NCBI RefSeq assembly: GCF_026914265.1
Contig: NC_069124.1
Span: 86,514,915 to 86,578,914 of the forward strand
Direction of reading: 5' to 3'
Length of the DNA stretch: 64,000 nt
From: Mya arenaria
Lineage: Eukaryota > Mollusca > Bivalvia > Myida > Myidae
Shown: piece after piece, positions 22,638 to 35,222 of the stretch
Position numbering within the stretch: the first letter of the stretch is position 1
Layout of the letters: each line of letters starts with the position of its first letter
The notes under the pieces: generated by a model
The model's database searches: none
What the model was told of the DNA's origin: nothing
The model's input: only the letters and a program-made list of their open reading frames with translations
Translations under genes and position numbers: made by a program

Positions 22638-23355
22638 CTTTGTAGATTGTTTACAATTTGATTATCAGAGGGCAGGAAAATTTGATTATTGTAAAATCAC
22701 GTTTTATTGTTAAATGTAGTCACATTTAGGACGAAAATAAATTTGTAGATGTAACAACCTCAGAGTTTCCTGTATTTCCGAGAAAGCGTTTGAAATATTG
22801 GCCACATCCAATTCACATATTCGACTTTTTTATAACATATTTGCACGCGACTGTCCCAAATTGTATCATTACATGCCAAATCTACTAGAATCCAACAAAT
22901 TGAATATCTCTCCTATATGGAACGCCCTGTTGATCATATCAAAACATTAAATAGTACTAATGGAAATGATAACTATGACTGAAGAGACTATAAGGATGAC
23001 AATCGCATTGAAATCATATCGTGACGTTCATTTCACTTCATTACGTTCTTTACTTAACATTTAGTAACATCGTGACACGAGTGTTTGGGATCTGATTTTA
23101 TTGAGATTGCAGCAATGATAAATACCTAGACAAATGCTAACGGTTAACAGAGTTAAAATATGTAGTTTTCTAAAAGTTTAGAGGCTTATGGTATAACATT
23201 GCAGACATTTGCAGTTTAGGGTTATTTCAGAATACAATAGCAATATGCCCATTCGTCAACAATCAGTAAAATACGTTTATGCATATAACATAGTAAATGG
23301 CCAATTAATCTTTAAAATTACAAATCGGTCTAACAATCACGGCACCATAGCACAA
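22638..23355. other. No gene recognised
   Basis: AT-rich sequence between the right minisatellite arm and the 3' end of a minus-strand LINE. Only short open frames. Confidence 0.5.
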
Positions 23356-25525
23356 CATAGAGAAAGAGAGAGAGATTCTTTATTTCCTCCGATATGAAGA
23401 GACATGACACATTATAATCAGAACATAATACAAAGAAACATATAGAACAAAAGATTACATGAATTATATACAACAAACAAATATATCAGATAAGAAGGAT
23501 AACTATAAATAATACATCTAGTAATACTTTGTGATAACTATGCATCTATACATGTACTAATACAGTGAATGAAACATAGTTTTGTAATTTCATTTACCTT
23601 TCCCCATTCTACGACGTCTTATTGTTATTGATTTGTTTACATATATTATAATTTCTAGTTTATATTTTGAATTTCTACCGTGCTAGCCCAAAATAACATA
23701 AACGACGAAAAGCGAAAGACTAGGTCAAAATCACGGGAGTTATTATTTGTTGTATCCGTATTTATACATGATCCTTATGTACTTCAGTGCCGCTTTGAAA
23801 GCATTGACTCTACCTGTGTCCTCTATAGATAGCTGCGGAAAACCAGTTAAAAGTTCGATTAATTGATCATCGGGTTTAAGATGACTGAACTCAAGGAAAA
23901 CTTTGGCACTAACACATTTACATAACGCTATCCATAAATCGTCTCTAGAAGAGCTCGAGATTTTACAAAACATTATTTTGTGTAAAACCATTTGTTCTGT
24001 TACTATTTCACATTCTTGGCATTTGGACACAAAACTTCTTGAAAAATATTTACTAATAATCAGCATAGCAGTCCTACAATTTTTCAGTTGGACTCTATAC
24101 ATGTTACTAAACTGCCACATTAAACAAGGTTCATATTCACAATGGATAGACTTAAATAATTGTAGGTTCATATCGTTTTCCTGTGATATTTTGTAATTGG
24201 TTACAACACGATTATTTATAGATTTATTTACAGTAGATCTCCAGCTATCATGACTCGGAAAAATTGCGTCTCTCTGAAAGTGGCATAATACATGTATTAG
24301 TTTATATTTGCCTAAGATTCTGTAAATGTCTGGAATAAATCCTGTTACTGCTTTTGGTTCGCTTGCGAATTTGCATAGTCTTAAAAGGAATAAGTTTTTT
24401 AGCCTTTTTGTGTAATCAGTACGGCACAATTGTCCGAAAAATAGTAATTGTCTTTTGTCTATATATGTTTCTAATGAGTAGATTCCAGCACAACTTAACG
24501 CAATCACTGTTCTTGTGTATACTGGCATATTTTGCATATGTTTCACTCATATTCTGTGGGCTCGTTCTAGAGCCAATATATGATGATCCTGTAGGTCACT
24601 CCACAACTCGCAACCGTAGAGGGCCTTCGGGATCACAGTGCTAAGGTATAAATGTTTTATTGCAAGTGGATGCATTGCATTGTCATTTAAGCCATAATCA
24701 TTTAAGCAAAAATACGTGCGACGTAATCTTTTACAACAAAGGTCAACCAATGTGCTTATGTCGTTAAATTTATCGGAAAATACTCCAAGGTGTTTGTAGC
24801 TTATGGATTCCGTTACTTCTCCGTTACAAATTGACCAATGCCTTTTACACTTTTTAAAGTCGCTCTGTTTTTCATTATATACAATAACAGTGCATTTATT
24901 TTGATTATATTCATAACGATCATTTTTCGAGTTTTCGGAACAGACATCCATCATCGATTGAAGGCCTTTCGGCGTTAACGAGAGCAACATCACATCGTCC
25001 GCTACTGTAGGACAAGCAAAAGAGGTGTCATGTATTTTAAGAGCACTGTCATGGCAGTCCAGTTTTCTATTAAACTATTTATGTAGATGACATAATAAAA
25101 TGAACTTAGACATTGGCCTTGCCTCGCCCCTTTCCGTATCTGGAACCATGTTGACACGATATTGTTTGTTCGGACACAGCTGTATATGTCTGAAAGCATA
25201 TTTCTCAGTATTTTGAGAAACTTAGGTGAGATCCCAATGTCATAAAGCTTGTAGACAAGTATTTCAAAATTTAAGTTGTCAAACGCTTTTTAGGCATCTA
25301 AATAACATGCATACAGTTTAGAGTTGTTTTCACGTGTGAAATGTATGCATTCTTTAGCCATAAAAGCAGTAGACATTCAGTTTAAGCCTTTTTGGAACCC
25401 GCCTTGTAATCCGTGTATATGTATGTTGTTATATATGTTGATTTTGTTGATTATAATTTTTTCATATAGCTTTAGAATTGTCGAGCATAATGATATCGCT
25501 CTGTAATTGTTAGGATCCGATTAGC
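23356..25525 (-). pseudogene. 5'-truncated LINE, GFIPDI family
   Basis: Reading on the minus strand: an RT block with RKGARQGQCLSSFYYVIYIN (about 25130-25070), a frameshift, then VADDVMLLSL, a degenerate form of the (F/Y)ADD catalytic motif near 25005. Next come YLSTVIPKALYGCELW, one in-frame TGA at 24549-24547, and the C-terminal part with GFIPDI and EPCLMWQ. The 3' UTR ends AGGAAATAAAGAATC followed by a (CT)n-rich tail at 23378-23356. Coding defects are one frameshift, one nonsense codon and missing endonuclease/ORF1. It would have encoded the retrotransposon reverse transcriptase. Confidence 0.75.
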
Positions 25526-26200
25526 GAGATAAATAAATAAAATATATCCGTACTTACTGTAGTAAGTCTTTCTCAACTCGTGCTTCGGGCTTGCATTATG
25601 ATATTAATCTATGTAAGCTTTTCTTATATCAGTATTCAACTTACATTCAAGAACAAAATGATATTCATCTTCTAGTTAATCACATAAATGTCATTTTCTT
25701 TCCGAATAAGGTATAGAAGCTGCGTTATGCCATCTGCCAGCCTCTTCTTGAAATCTGTGCGCAAATCTGTGTGACAAAGCAAGTATATACTTATCAATAT
25801 TAAAATCTTTTAAATGAGTCGTTATGTTGAAATCTGCATATAGCACAAAGTTTTTAGCTCTGGTAGACTGTTATTTCTAAGGTCATAATTTTGTATAATT
25901 ATATGAGTAACTGTTTGCTTAAAACATTAAAAAATAAATCTATATCACAAACTCCTTGGTGTACCCATACATCATTGAATACAACACTTATTTGCCAAGC
26001 CTCTGTAATAATCGTCTTAACATATATATCCATGATTTATTATTTGAATTTCTATCTACTTCTAAATACATTTTAACACAGTTCTGACATATTTTATGGA
26101 ATGCGTATTTACTATTTTTTACAGAACGTTTACTTAACAATCATTTGAGTTTGTTTCTTACTCCTATTACTTCTTTACAAAAATATAAATTTACCCTTTA
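25526..26200 (-). pseudogene. LINE C-terminal fragment (probable NAAVYGE family)
   Basis: On the minus strand, decayed frames give a GRWHNAASIP stretch and then EDEYHFVLECKLNTDIRKAYID near 25700-25620. This matches the ExEYHFLxxC...Y..IR..Y signature at the C-terminus of mollusc LINE reverse-transcriptase proteins. Several stops and shifts. It abuts the 5'-truncated end of the neighbouring LINE. Confidence 0.5.
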
Positions 26201-26904
26201 CCGTGATATATGATATATGATAGATGTTTCCTTTGCCCCGTATATCCTATATAGGGTCACCTACTAACCCCGTAACTTATAATACAGAACCGACCGAGGT
26301 GGTAAATATAGATTGAGGCAAACTTATGACATTAATCAGGGTGTCAACATGGAAATATATACAAACATTACCAAGGACAAACCCTACCTTGATTTCCAAT
26401 AATTAAATCGACAGTCGATCAAATGCGACAAAATTTGCAAAATCATCACATCAGCAGACTAGAAAAAGATATTTAACAAGAATAAAAAATCAATCTAAAA
26501 ATGCTGTTTAGGGACAGAAAAATATTAAACCATGTTGCATTAACCCCCGATCTGTCAAAAACAAAGCATTGGCTCTCAGTGACTACATTTCATCGAATGA
26601 TTGTGATCTTGTCGGTGTTACTGAAACTTGGCTTGGTAACACAACTGATAAGGCGTTAATTACGGAACTTACAAGTACCTTATGGCTATCATATTACACA
26701 TGCCCCTTGCCCCAGCGGGCGGCGTTGTGGGTGTGTGGCTCTAAAACACAAAGCTAGCATCAATATCAAAACCTTAACTTCGACAAAAGATTACGAATTT
26801 ACTTTCTTTGAGCACTTAGATTGAAGTGAACAACTAAAAGATTACTCTTTGTGCATAGCCATTACTTACAGACCACCTCCATCAAAAGATAATATTTATA
26901 CGAA

Positions 26905-27055
26905 AAGCTACTGAAACAAGCTCAGTAGCAAAATGTTTTAACATAAAGCCGGTTTAATGGCACTAGGTAAACCTCAAAGACATAGATCATAAAATCATAA
27001 ACACGAAACATGGACGAACAGAACAAAACTCCACAAACAGCACAGTGCACATAAA

Positions 27056-27056
<1 letters not shown>
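26905..27056 (-). repeat. Dispersed repeat, family E, copy 1
   Basis: Contains CTACTGAAACAAGCTCAGTAGC and ACAAAACTCCACAAACAGCACAGTGCA, found also at 32400-32565 and, reversed, at 32600-32770 and 34208-34345. It is inserted in a LINE and followed directly by (TA)n. Confidence 0.7.

Positions 27057-27109
<53 letters not shown>
27057..27109. repeat. (TA)n microsatellite
   Basis: About 25 uninterrupted TA units next to the family E repeat. Confidence 0.95.
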
Positions 27110-27111
<2 letters not shown>

Positions 27112-28899
27112 CGTTTTAAACCAGTTTAAAAGCACACACCTCACTCTTATCCCAACAATGCTAAGTAAAGAAAAAAACGCAAAAGGTAATTCTTATCAAA
27201 GTATGCATTAACTTGAGGAAACTTAACAATAAACCAAATAATAATTAACTTATAGGTAATCGCAGATCACCTTATGTAAAATCGTTTCATGAAATATGCT
27301 CCAATACGAACATTAATTGTCCGTGGTTCAATGAAGAACTGCATGACGCTAAACAAACTAAACGCAAGTTAGAACGTAAATGGCGATACACGAAATGCGC
27401 TAATGACCACGAAATCTACAGGCATCACTGCGCAAAGGTAAACAAACTGCTGGAACACACTCGAATCTAGTTTTATTCGGAAAAGGTAATATATTGCGGC
27501 CTCGATCAGAAGAGCATGTTCAACATCTATTGTGGGGTACAAGTGAAATATATCTCTCCCAGCTGGAAAAACACCTGACAAGCAAGCACAAGATTTCAGT
27601 ATATCTTCATAAGCAAGGAATTAAAAAAGATATCACCTCACATGTCAAAACCAATTCAATTGCAACAAGCTATAAAAATGATTCATTGAAAGAAGTAGAT
27701 AATTTTACAGACTTCCGTGCAGCAACCACGAAAGAAAATGAAAAGCACAATTCCCAAATTAAACAATCCCCCAATGAACGGCGAACTTGACCCTATTCAG
27801 ACATGACTACTGAAATTGTGTATAACTGAACTTCTAGCAATACCAACAAAAATCATTAACCTTTCTATGGAAACAGCAAATGTACCAAGATCCTTCAAGA
27901 CATCTCGTGTTAGGCCATTGCTGAAAAAATAATCTTGATAAAGACATACTAAAAAATGACCGCCCAGTTTCAAATCCACGATAAGGTTCTAAAATTCTGG
28001 AAAAGGTTGTCAGTTAAAGAATTGAGGAAATTTGACAATATACAACATTCACCAGTCGGAAACCCAGTCGGCATATGGGAAGTTCAATTCAACAGAAACA
28101 GCCTTGTTTAAAGTGCAAAATGACATCCTTTAATCATTGGATCAGACAAATGTGACTATCTTGGTTATTCTGGACTTTTCTGATGCCTTCGATACCATGG
28201 ACCACAAAACCCACTTGAATCGCATCGAGCAACATTTTGGTTTTGCTGATAAACCACTTGAATGGGTTACATCATATTCAGATCGTTTCCAAGCAGTGTG
28301 TATCGACGGTAAAGTATCCAAACCAATATAGATGAACTTCAGCGTACCACAAGGACCTGGGTTAGGCCCGAAATTGTTTACTATGTACACAAAACCTGTC
28401 GGCGCAATCTGCAAAACACATGGACTCGACCACCACTTCTACGCAGATGACTCACTACTATATCTATCATTCAAACCTACCGACGGAGTAGCTCAGAATG
28501 AAACACTTCGTCGGGATAAAAAATGTTTTCAAGATATTGTATCTTGGATGCATAAAACTATGTTTAAAGCTTAACACTGACAAAACAGAAGTAATAGTAT
28601 TCCCCCTTGAAAAAAACACCAAACACATATGTGACCTAGGCGTGAAAGTAGGGGACTCGCAAATAAAGTCATTAGAATATTTGCAAAATCTAGGTGCATG
28701 GTTCGATAATAGAATGATCATGGAAAAACACGCCAACTCCGTAAGCACAAATCAGACAGATCGGACACATCAGGCAACTTAAATTAATATTACATTGTCT
28801 TTTTGTTTGTTTTATTAATGTTTTATTGTCCGAAATTAAGTTATTACAATACTAATATATAAGAATCAGTGTAATCACGCTTAATTTGTAGCTCAATAG

Positions 28900-28996
28900 T
28901 TCGATATGGTATGTTGTGTGTGTTTGTGTACATGTATTGTCAAGCACTTTTAAACGTATATTGCTTTATGAAACGAGTGCTATATAAATGAGGTAA

Positions 28997-29040
<44 letters not shown>
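28900..29040 (+). repeat. L2-type 3' stem-loop and (AAT)n tail
   Basis: AAGCACTTTTAAACG ... AACGAGTGCTATATAAATG resembles the conserved 3' hairpin of L2/CR1-type LINEs, and about 14 AAT units follow. It is the plausible 3' end of the LINE at 26521-28790, with the C-terminal coding part missing. Confidence 0.6.
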
Positions 29041-29041
<1 letters not shown>

Positions 29042-29281
29042 TTTGTTAATGCATGTCTAAACTTGTTTTCTATAGATACAAGTTTAACTTCCTAATATAA
29101 TGCGAAAGTTGGTGACTTATTTACAACTAATCTAAAAAAATAATGTATTTATCCAACAATCTTTGCCTTAACAAAACAATAAATAAGTTGACATTCACAG
29201 ATTTAGAATAATACCAAACATTGAAGCCGTTATAACACCGTAAATGTTCACTTTAAAAACCCAATTTTCATCGCCATGTTC

Positions 29282-30485
29282 TCACTGCATACGGGCTTCA
29301 ATGTACAAAGAGATAAGAATGCAATTCCCGTTATAATTTGTAACAAACTTAAAACAATACTTAATAATTTCCCATTGCCTAGTAATGATAAGCGGGTAGC
29401 GTCCGCCCTCTCCATAGACCGCAGCGTTCACTATTGACATCTTGACATCAAGAAATCGTTTGAGGAACTTCCTGTGGACCATTTCGCCTTTTCGGCTGCT
29501 GAGAATCCCCATACTTCTTTATAGTAGCACAGAATTGATATCACATATGAATCAAACAGCTTTACCATAATGTTTACCGGCACTTCAGTCCCCTTTGTTA
29601 TGTCAAACAACGAGTGTAAAGATTGTTCTGCTATGTCAAACAACGAGTGTAAAGACTGTTCTGCTTTAGACGCAAGGCCTGTATCTCCTTTTTAAAAGAC
29701 CCGTTCGAACTAAAAATGAAACCAAAATAAATAAATTCGCCCACCACGTCGACCACTGTGCCATTATAGGTCCAAATGAGATTGTTCAAGACTGCTCGCC
29801 CCCTCCTTTTGAAAACAACTATTTTTGATTTCTCAACATTGACATGTAGTTGCCACCTGTCCCAATAATTTGAGAACGATTTGAGATGGTCTTTGAGACC
29901 TTCCGGTGTTCACTCAACGATAAACAGTCGTAAACAATATTAGGAAAATGTTAATTTCGTCTACTGCTTATCCACACGTTTTCTTGAAGTGAGTGTTCCG
30001 AGTCATTTAGGAAAATGGAAAACATATTATGCAGGAAGTATGAAATATGCCTATGTTATTTGCGAAGAACGGAGACATTTTCACAGTATTAAACGCATAA
30101 TTCAACGTCATTATACATATCCCGCAATATTGCAAACATCATGCCGTCGACACCAGCTCTAATTAACTTGTACCCCAATGATACTCTAGAGACAGAATCG
30201 TATGCCTTCCGGAGGTCCACAAACGCAGCATATAACGGTTTCTTGTCAATTCGACAACTTTCTATTAGGTCATGTAAAACAAAAACAGCATCAGATGTTC
30301 CGTATTTTTGCTTTAATCAAAACTGGGCACCTGAAAGTTTATCATTTGCATTAGCCAATTTTTAAATGCTCATTTATAACAGTAGTGAATAACGTCGCAA
30401 GATAACTTATCAGAGTTACCCCCCCCCCCTGTAATTGTTTGGATCGTCCGTAGTTGTTTCTTTAAGAGTGGAATAATAACCCGCA
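29282..30485 (-). pseudogene. LINE RT fragment (NAAVYGE family)
   Basis: Minus-strand pieces in order: RVIIPLLKKQLRT (about 30480-30440, the PLxKK RT block), decayed middle RT, MVKLFDSYVISILCYYKEVWGF (29580-29510), a frameshift, then FLKRFLDVKMSIVNAAVYGE (29463-29405). Many stops. It ends at a head-to-head junction with the plus-strand LINE at 30490. Confidence 0.65.
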
Positions 30486-30489
30486 CCGC

Positions 30490-31950
30490 GGACTGATTTT
30501 CAAACTTAAAGAGTATGGAATTACCGGTAATGTAATCAACTGGATATCCCATTACTTACAAAATCAAAGTCAACGAGTGTTCATTGGCACATCCTTTTCC
30601 CAGTTCAAACCCATTACAGCAGGTGTACCACAGGGCTCAGTATTGGGACCTCTGCTCTTTCTCATATACGTTAACGACATAGCGGACGCACTACAAAGTA
30701 CAACTAGACTTTTTGCAGATGATAATTCCCTTGCTGTCTCGTCAGCTAGCACATAATATATGGAGAATACTATAAATACTATAAATGCTGACATGCAAAC
30801 CATTTCTGACTGGTCAAAACAATGGCTTGTTCAATTCAACCCATCAAAAACTCAAGCAATGTTTTGCGCACTGTCAAATAAACCGCGCCCACATCTTGAA
30901 TTTAATTCAACAACACTCACTTATTACGACCCACACAAACACTTAGGGGCACTCTAAGTTCTGACGCAACCTGGCATCAACATATTGAAAACATAATTGC
31001 TTCTGCAAAAAAGGTTCTTGGTTCTATGCAAGCTCTCAAATTTAAACTTCGTCGAAAATCTCTCAATCAAATTTATCTTTCCTACTTAAGACCAATCCTT
31101 GAATATGCTTCAGTAGTATAGGATAATTGTACTGAATATGAAAAAGAAACACTCGAGAAACTTCAATATGAGCAGCTAAAATTGTTACAGGTCTTACACG
31201 GTCTGTGTCAATTGCAGACTTGATTAAAGAAATTGGTTGGATTTCCTTATCGGATAGAAGAACAATGCAAAAACTCATCCTAGTCTATAAATATAAAAGT
31301 GGAGAACTACCATCTTATCTTTCGCAGCTCTTCCCAATGACCGTAAATGACTATAACCCTTATAGTCTACGAAACAGTGAAAATTTAGTAACACTTAATA
31401 GGAGATTAGAAATCTACAGTGGTTCAACAATTACTTCTGCCATCTCATTGTGGAATAAACTCGATGTAGACACAAGACACTCGCCTTCACTCTCGTCTTT
31501 CAAGCGCAATTTACAACAAAGGTTTAAAGGGTCTGATGTTCCATCGTTATTTGTCTGTGGAGAACGCCGCTGGTCGGTTTATCATGCACGCATAAGAAAT
31601 AACTGCAGTGATCTCAGTTCAGACTTGTTTAATAATCACATTAGAGACTCTCCGTTATATGGTCACTGTAATACTGAAGAAAATGCCGAACATTACTTCT
31701 TTAACTGCTCAATATTTACGGAAGTGCACCACTATATAAAGTACAGTATTCGCTTCTTAGACACTCCACAGTAAGCACAAGGAGCTCTCCACCTCTCTCA
31801 TCTTTCACTTTTTCTTTCTCGATATTTCTAGCTCTTCTCTTCAATCTTATTTCTTACACTTAGCTAAACTTCTACTTTATCTGTTATTATTTATTGCATT
31901 ATACGATTTATTAATTAGAAATATTTTGTATCGTAGTTATTCTTCTTCCT
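30490..31950 (+). pseudogene. Jockey/CR1-like LINE RT and C-terminal fragment
   Basis: Begins inside the RT: GITGNVINWISHYL, then AGVPQGSVLGPLLF (about 30620-30661), LFADDNSLAVSS (30708 onward), WLVQFNPSKTQAM (30826 onward) and ASAKKVLGSMQALKFKLRR. The 189-codon frame at 31205-31774 continues into a cysteine/histidine C-terminal motif (YGHCNTEENAEHYFFNC). Defects include a TAA near 30754, a TAG at 31119 and frameshifts near 30950 and 31190. 5'-truncated and inactive. Confidence 0.75.
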
Positions 31951-32395
31951 ATGTATATGAACATTACATAAATGCATGAATTGGTTTCATAGTTTATGTG
32001 ACAACGTAATCATTTTTGCTTTTCATGTGACATTTTGGGAAATGATGTCTATATCGGAGAAAATGTATATAAATACCAAAAATTGAACCATTCAGACTGA
32101 AAAAACCCATTTAAATATGTGGGGAAAATTTCGGCTACCATCTGACAAAAAACTTTCAGATAATTATTTTCAAATTAATGTAGTACAAATTAATGGAAAT
32201 GGTATACCTCGAGGTTTTTATAGATATCAAACATACCATTTACATCTAATGCCCAATAAACCACTGCAGTTATTATTGTTAACAACAGCATGTTTTAAAT
32301 TGAACGAGTATTTTTGGAAACCTCGTTTTTGTTAGAAAATGAATAGTTTTGTCTAATAATTGATCAGCACTATTTTACTTATACCCCACACAATA
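31951..32395. other. No gene recognised
   Basis: AT-rich, short open frames only. Confidence 0.5.
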
Positions 32396-32775
32396 TTTAT
32401 GCAAAAAGCTACAGAAACAAGCTCAGTAGCAAAAAGTTTAAACATAAAACCGGTTTAGTGACACTGGGCAAACGCCAAAGACATAGAACACAAACTCACA
32501 AACAAGAAACATAGAAGAACAGCACAAAACTCCACAAACAGCAAAGTGCATACATAATATATATATAAAAGGTACCTTAAAATCCTTGATAAACATACCT
32601 AGTTTTTTGTATATAGTATATATGCACTGTGCTGTTTTTGGAGTTTTGTGCTGTTGTTCCATGTTTCTTGTTTGTGATGTTTTTGTGTTCTATGTCTTCG
32701 GCGTTTACCAAGTGCCATTACACGGGGTTTTATTTAAACTTTAGGCTACTGAGCTTGTTTCTGTAGTATTATGAT
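32396..32775. repeat. Palindromic pair of family E repeats
   Basis: Two family E copies face each other: GCTACAGAAACAAGCTCAGTAGC...ACAAAACTCCACAAACAGC (32405-32545) and its reverse complement (about 32620-32770). An AT-rich loop of about 70 bp lies between them. Arms are about 150 bp with mismatches, enough for a large hairpin. Confidence 0.75.
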
Positions 32776-34207
32776 CAATAATAAAGAATGAATCCGATAA
32801 GACTGTCAAAAAGTTTATCTTTGTCTTTATAACTAAGGTTTATATGGTAATATAAACACTTAAAACAAGTTATGTAGGGTTTTCAATGTATTCATAAATA
32901 TTAAACATTGATGCATTGAAAAAACAAAAAAATAAGTGCTTTTTGTAGTTGATTTGTATTTACCAAGTGTCTCCTTTGGAAACAATATTACACAAAATCA
33001 AAGCAATTACACAGTAAACACCGGCTTCATCATACAGATTGAAATCTGAAATATGAAAGTAGCGACATCAATTTTAATTGTTAATTTTTATCCAGTTCTA
33101 TACCTTACTGGTTTCCTCGAATATAGTTCTTACTTCATTTATTCCACGCCAAGGTAATAATATGTTTTTATTGTATATACACATAATAAACTCAACCAAT
33201 GAGGACATTTGTTTTCCACAGAAACTAGACCAGAGTTTTGTATACTTTCGTCATGTATGAACTTTTGTCTCGTTGTTCAGATATTTTGATTATTGGAGGC
33301 AATAACCAACTATTGAATTGTATGCTCTTAATAGAATTTCATGGAGTTATAATCAGTTTCAGTCATACGATGTCGTTTTTTACTAAAATAAAGTCATATG
33401 ACATTGCCCGGTGTGCTACACGCTTGACTCCCGAACGACTTCCGAAAAAGGTACATTTGACTCCGACCGAACTAAGTGAATATGTTAGAAAAAACAAAAA
33501 TAATAATTATAATAGAAACTGTCTCATAAAAAGATGGTAGACAATGCATTCATCGTAAAGATTGTTTTATCGAAATTATTGGTACGATCGAAACGATAGG
33601 CCACTTTATCATCAAAATTATTTACGTATGTCAGACAAGGTCAAGTCTTATATATGATAATAAAGACAGTTTTAAAGATTATGATCTTCATGGTGTTCCA
33701 AAATGTTGATAAATAAGAATCTCGTTAAACTAAAGAATGCAAAGTTATTATGACATTCCAAAATTCTTCATCAGAAATAAAGATACATCTTAAAGAATAA
33801 TTAAAGACCCCCCATCACTCAACTAAATCGAAAGATGTATATCTTATCGGAATAGTATTTGCTTTCAAGTTCGGAAATCATACGTAGCACCAATATGGGA
33901 AACGCAGTGCTTGTGACCACTTTCGTGCGGGTCATGCCATCTACTTCCAAGTCATCAACAGATACTAACAATGCCAAGCAAGCTACATCTACAACATCCC
34001 TTAAAGAATAACAATACGCAATTTTTCGGTATTAGCAAAGCCCTCCGATTACAGTTCCGCGCAAGCCTTAAGAGCTTATGTTGCAATCATGGGGAGCGTC
34101 GAAAATGCAAAAATAGTTGAACCAAATCCCCTTTGTCGCACTGTAAATTTGTGCTAATATATATAGCTGCCCTTTTTTACAAGGTGGCAGCATACAGTGC
34201 TTTAATT
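32776..34207. other. No gene recognised
   Basis: Only short open frames; the 100-codon frame at 33238-33540 has no domain resemblance and unbiased AT-rich composition. Confidence 0.5.
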
Positions 34208-34460
34208 TATCGCGTGGAGTTTTGTGCTGTTGTTCCATGTTTCTAGTTTGTGATTGTTTGTTTTTGTGTGCTATGTCATTGGCGTTGACCCTTTGCCATT
34301 ACACGGGGTTTATGTATAAACTTTTGACTTCTGGACACATTTCTGCAGTTTTTCAAATAAATAATTGTACAACTATATTTATACTTTTACAATTATTGAT
34401 TTGAAAAACAGCAAAAATGTGGTCAACAGTCGAAAGTTTAAACATAAACCCCGTGTAATG
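34208..34460. repeat. Family E repeat ending in a hairpin
   Basis: GGAGTTTTGTGCTGTTGTTCCATGTTTCT begins a family E copy. From about 34300, CCATTACACGGGGTTTATG...AATAAATAATTG is reverse-complemented by CAATTATTGATTT...CATAAACCCCGTGTAATGG, ending at about 34459. Confidence 0.7.
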
Positions 34461-35222
34461 GAGAAGGGTGAATAGAATTATATTTGGTATAATTCTATAC
34501 TTCTATAACGTCTCTGTAATGTATAATCGTATGTAAGTATCTTTTGTATAGCAAGATTTATACTTTGTCTGCTGCGTTAAACATATATAATATGTAAAAT
34601 ATGTTCCATTTAATACAGTATATACATGTTGTTTACTGCATTTCATCAATGCATATGATTGTTCATAGTGTATACGTAATGTTCTATATATATATTACAA
34701 AATAAACCCTGTCTAAACCAAACAGGCGATTGGTCAAAAGAGATGACATTCGCACTTCTATGACAAATCAATCGAAGAGTAAAGTTCTGCGCAAGATGCT
34801 GTGTTATTCAAAACATATCGACATTCAATTGTAATGTCTGTATAACATAACCTAGTGTAATTAAATTGCATGTATTGATATTAACAAAGAGATGTTGATC
34901 AATTTATAAGAAATATAACATTAACTTTTAACAAGTATATCGTAAAATGTGTTCACTTAAATCTCTGAGGGGCATTTAGAATTTATGCAGATGAAATTGA
35001 CCGAGACTTACCTTCGCAGAGGGAAACTTGAATGATGATAATAATTTCATCGACTGCAAAATCTTTACAGGGACACATGCATCTCCCAAACCTCCCACAT
35101 AAATGGTAATTAAAATTCTTGAAACCTTAAACACACAACGCTTACATTGTATGCGTTGTTGTTCGTCCTCTAACAATTGATCCATCCGGCCGCACAAGTT
35201 GCATGTATCTCTGTGTGAGCCC
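34461..35222. other. No gene recognised
   Basis: AT-rich intergenic sequence with no recognisable domain or repeat. Confidence 0.5.

Larger units (their letters stand above)
26521..28790 (+). pseudogene. L2/CR1-like LINE ORF2 remnant
   Basis: In order: an AP-endonuclease fragment (ALSDYISSNDCDLVGVTETWLG, 26569 onward); an endonuclease-RT linker with CPWFNEELHDAKQTKRKLERKW near 27322; RT motifs LVILDFSDAFDTMDHKTHL (28150-28206), VPQGPGLGPKLF (28344 onward) and FYADDSLLYLSF (28438-28473); then LKLNTDKTEVIVF (28563 onward). Frames change repeatedly and the linker carries stops. A dispersed repeat and a TA microsatellite (26905-27109) interrupt the endonuclease part. The order and the HxYADD block fit the L2/CR1 clades. 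Inactive. Confidence 0.8.

Noticed and set aside
23903..24644. Plus-strand frames of 96-97 codons
   Set aside because: Antisense shadows of the LINE at 23356-25525.
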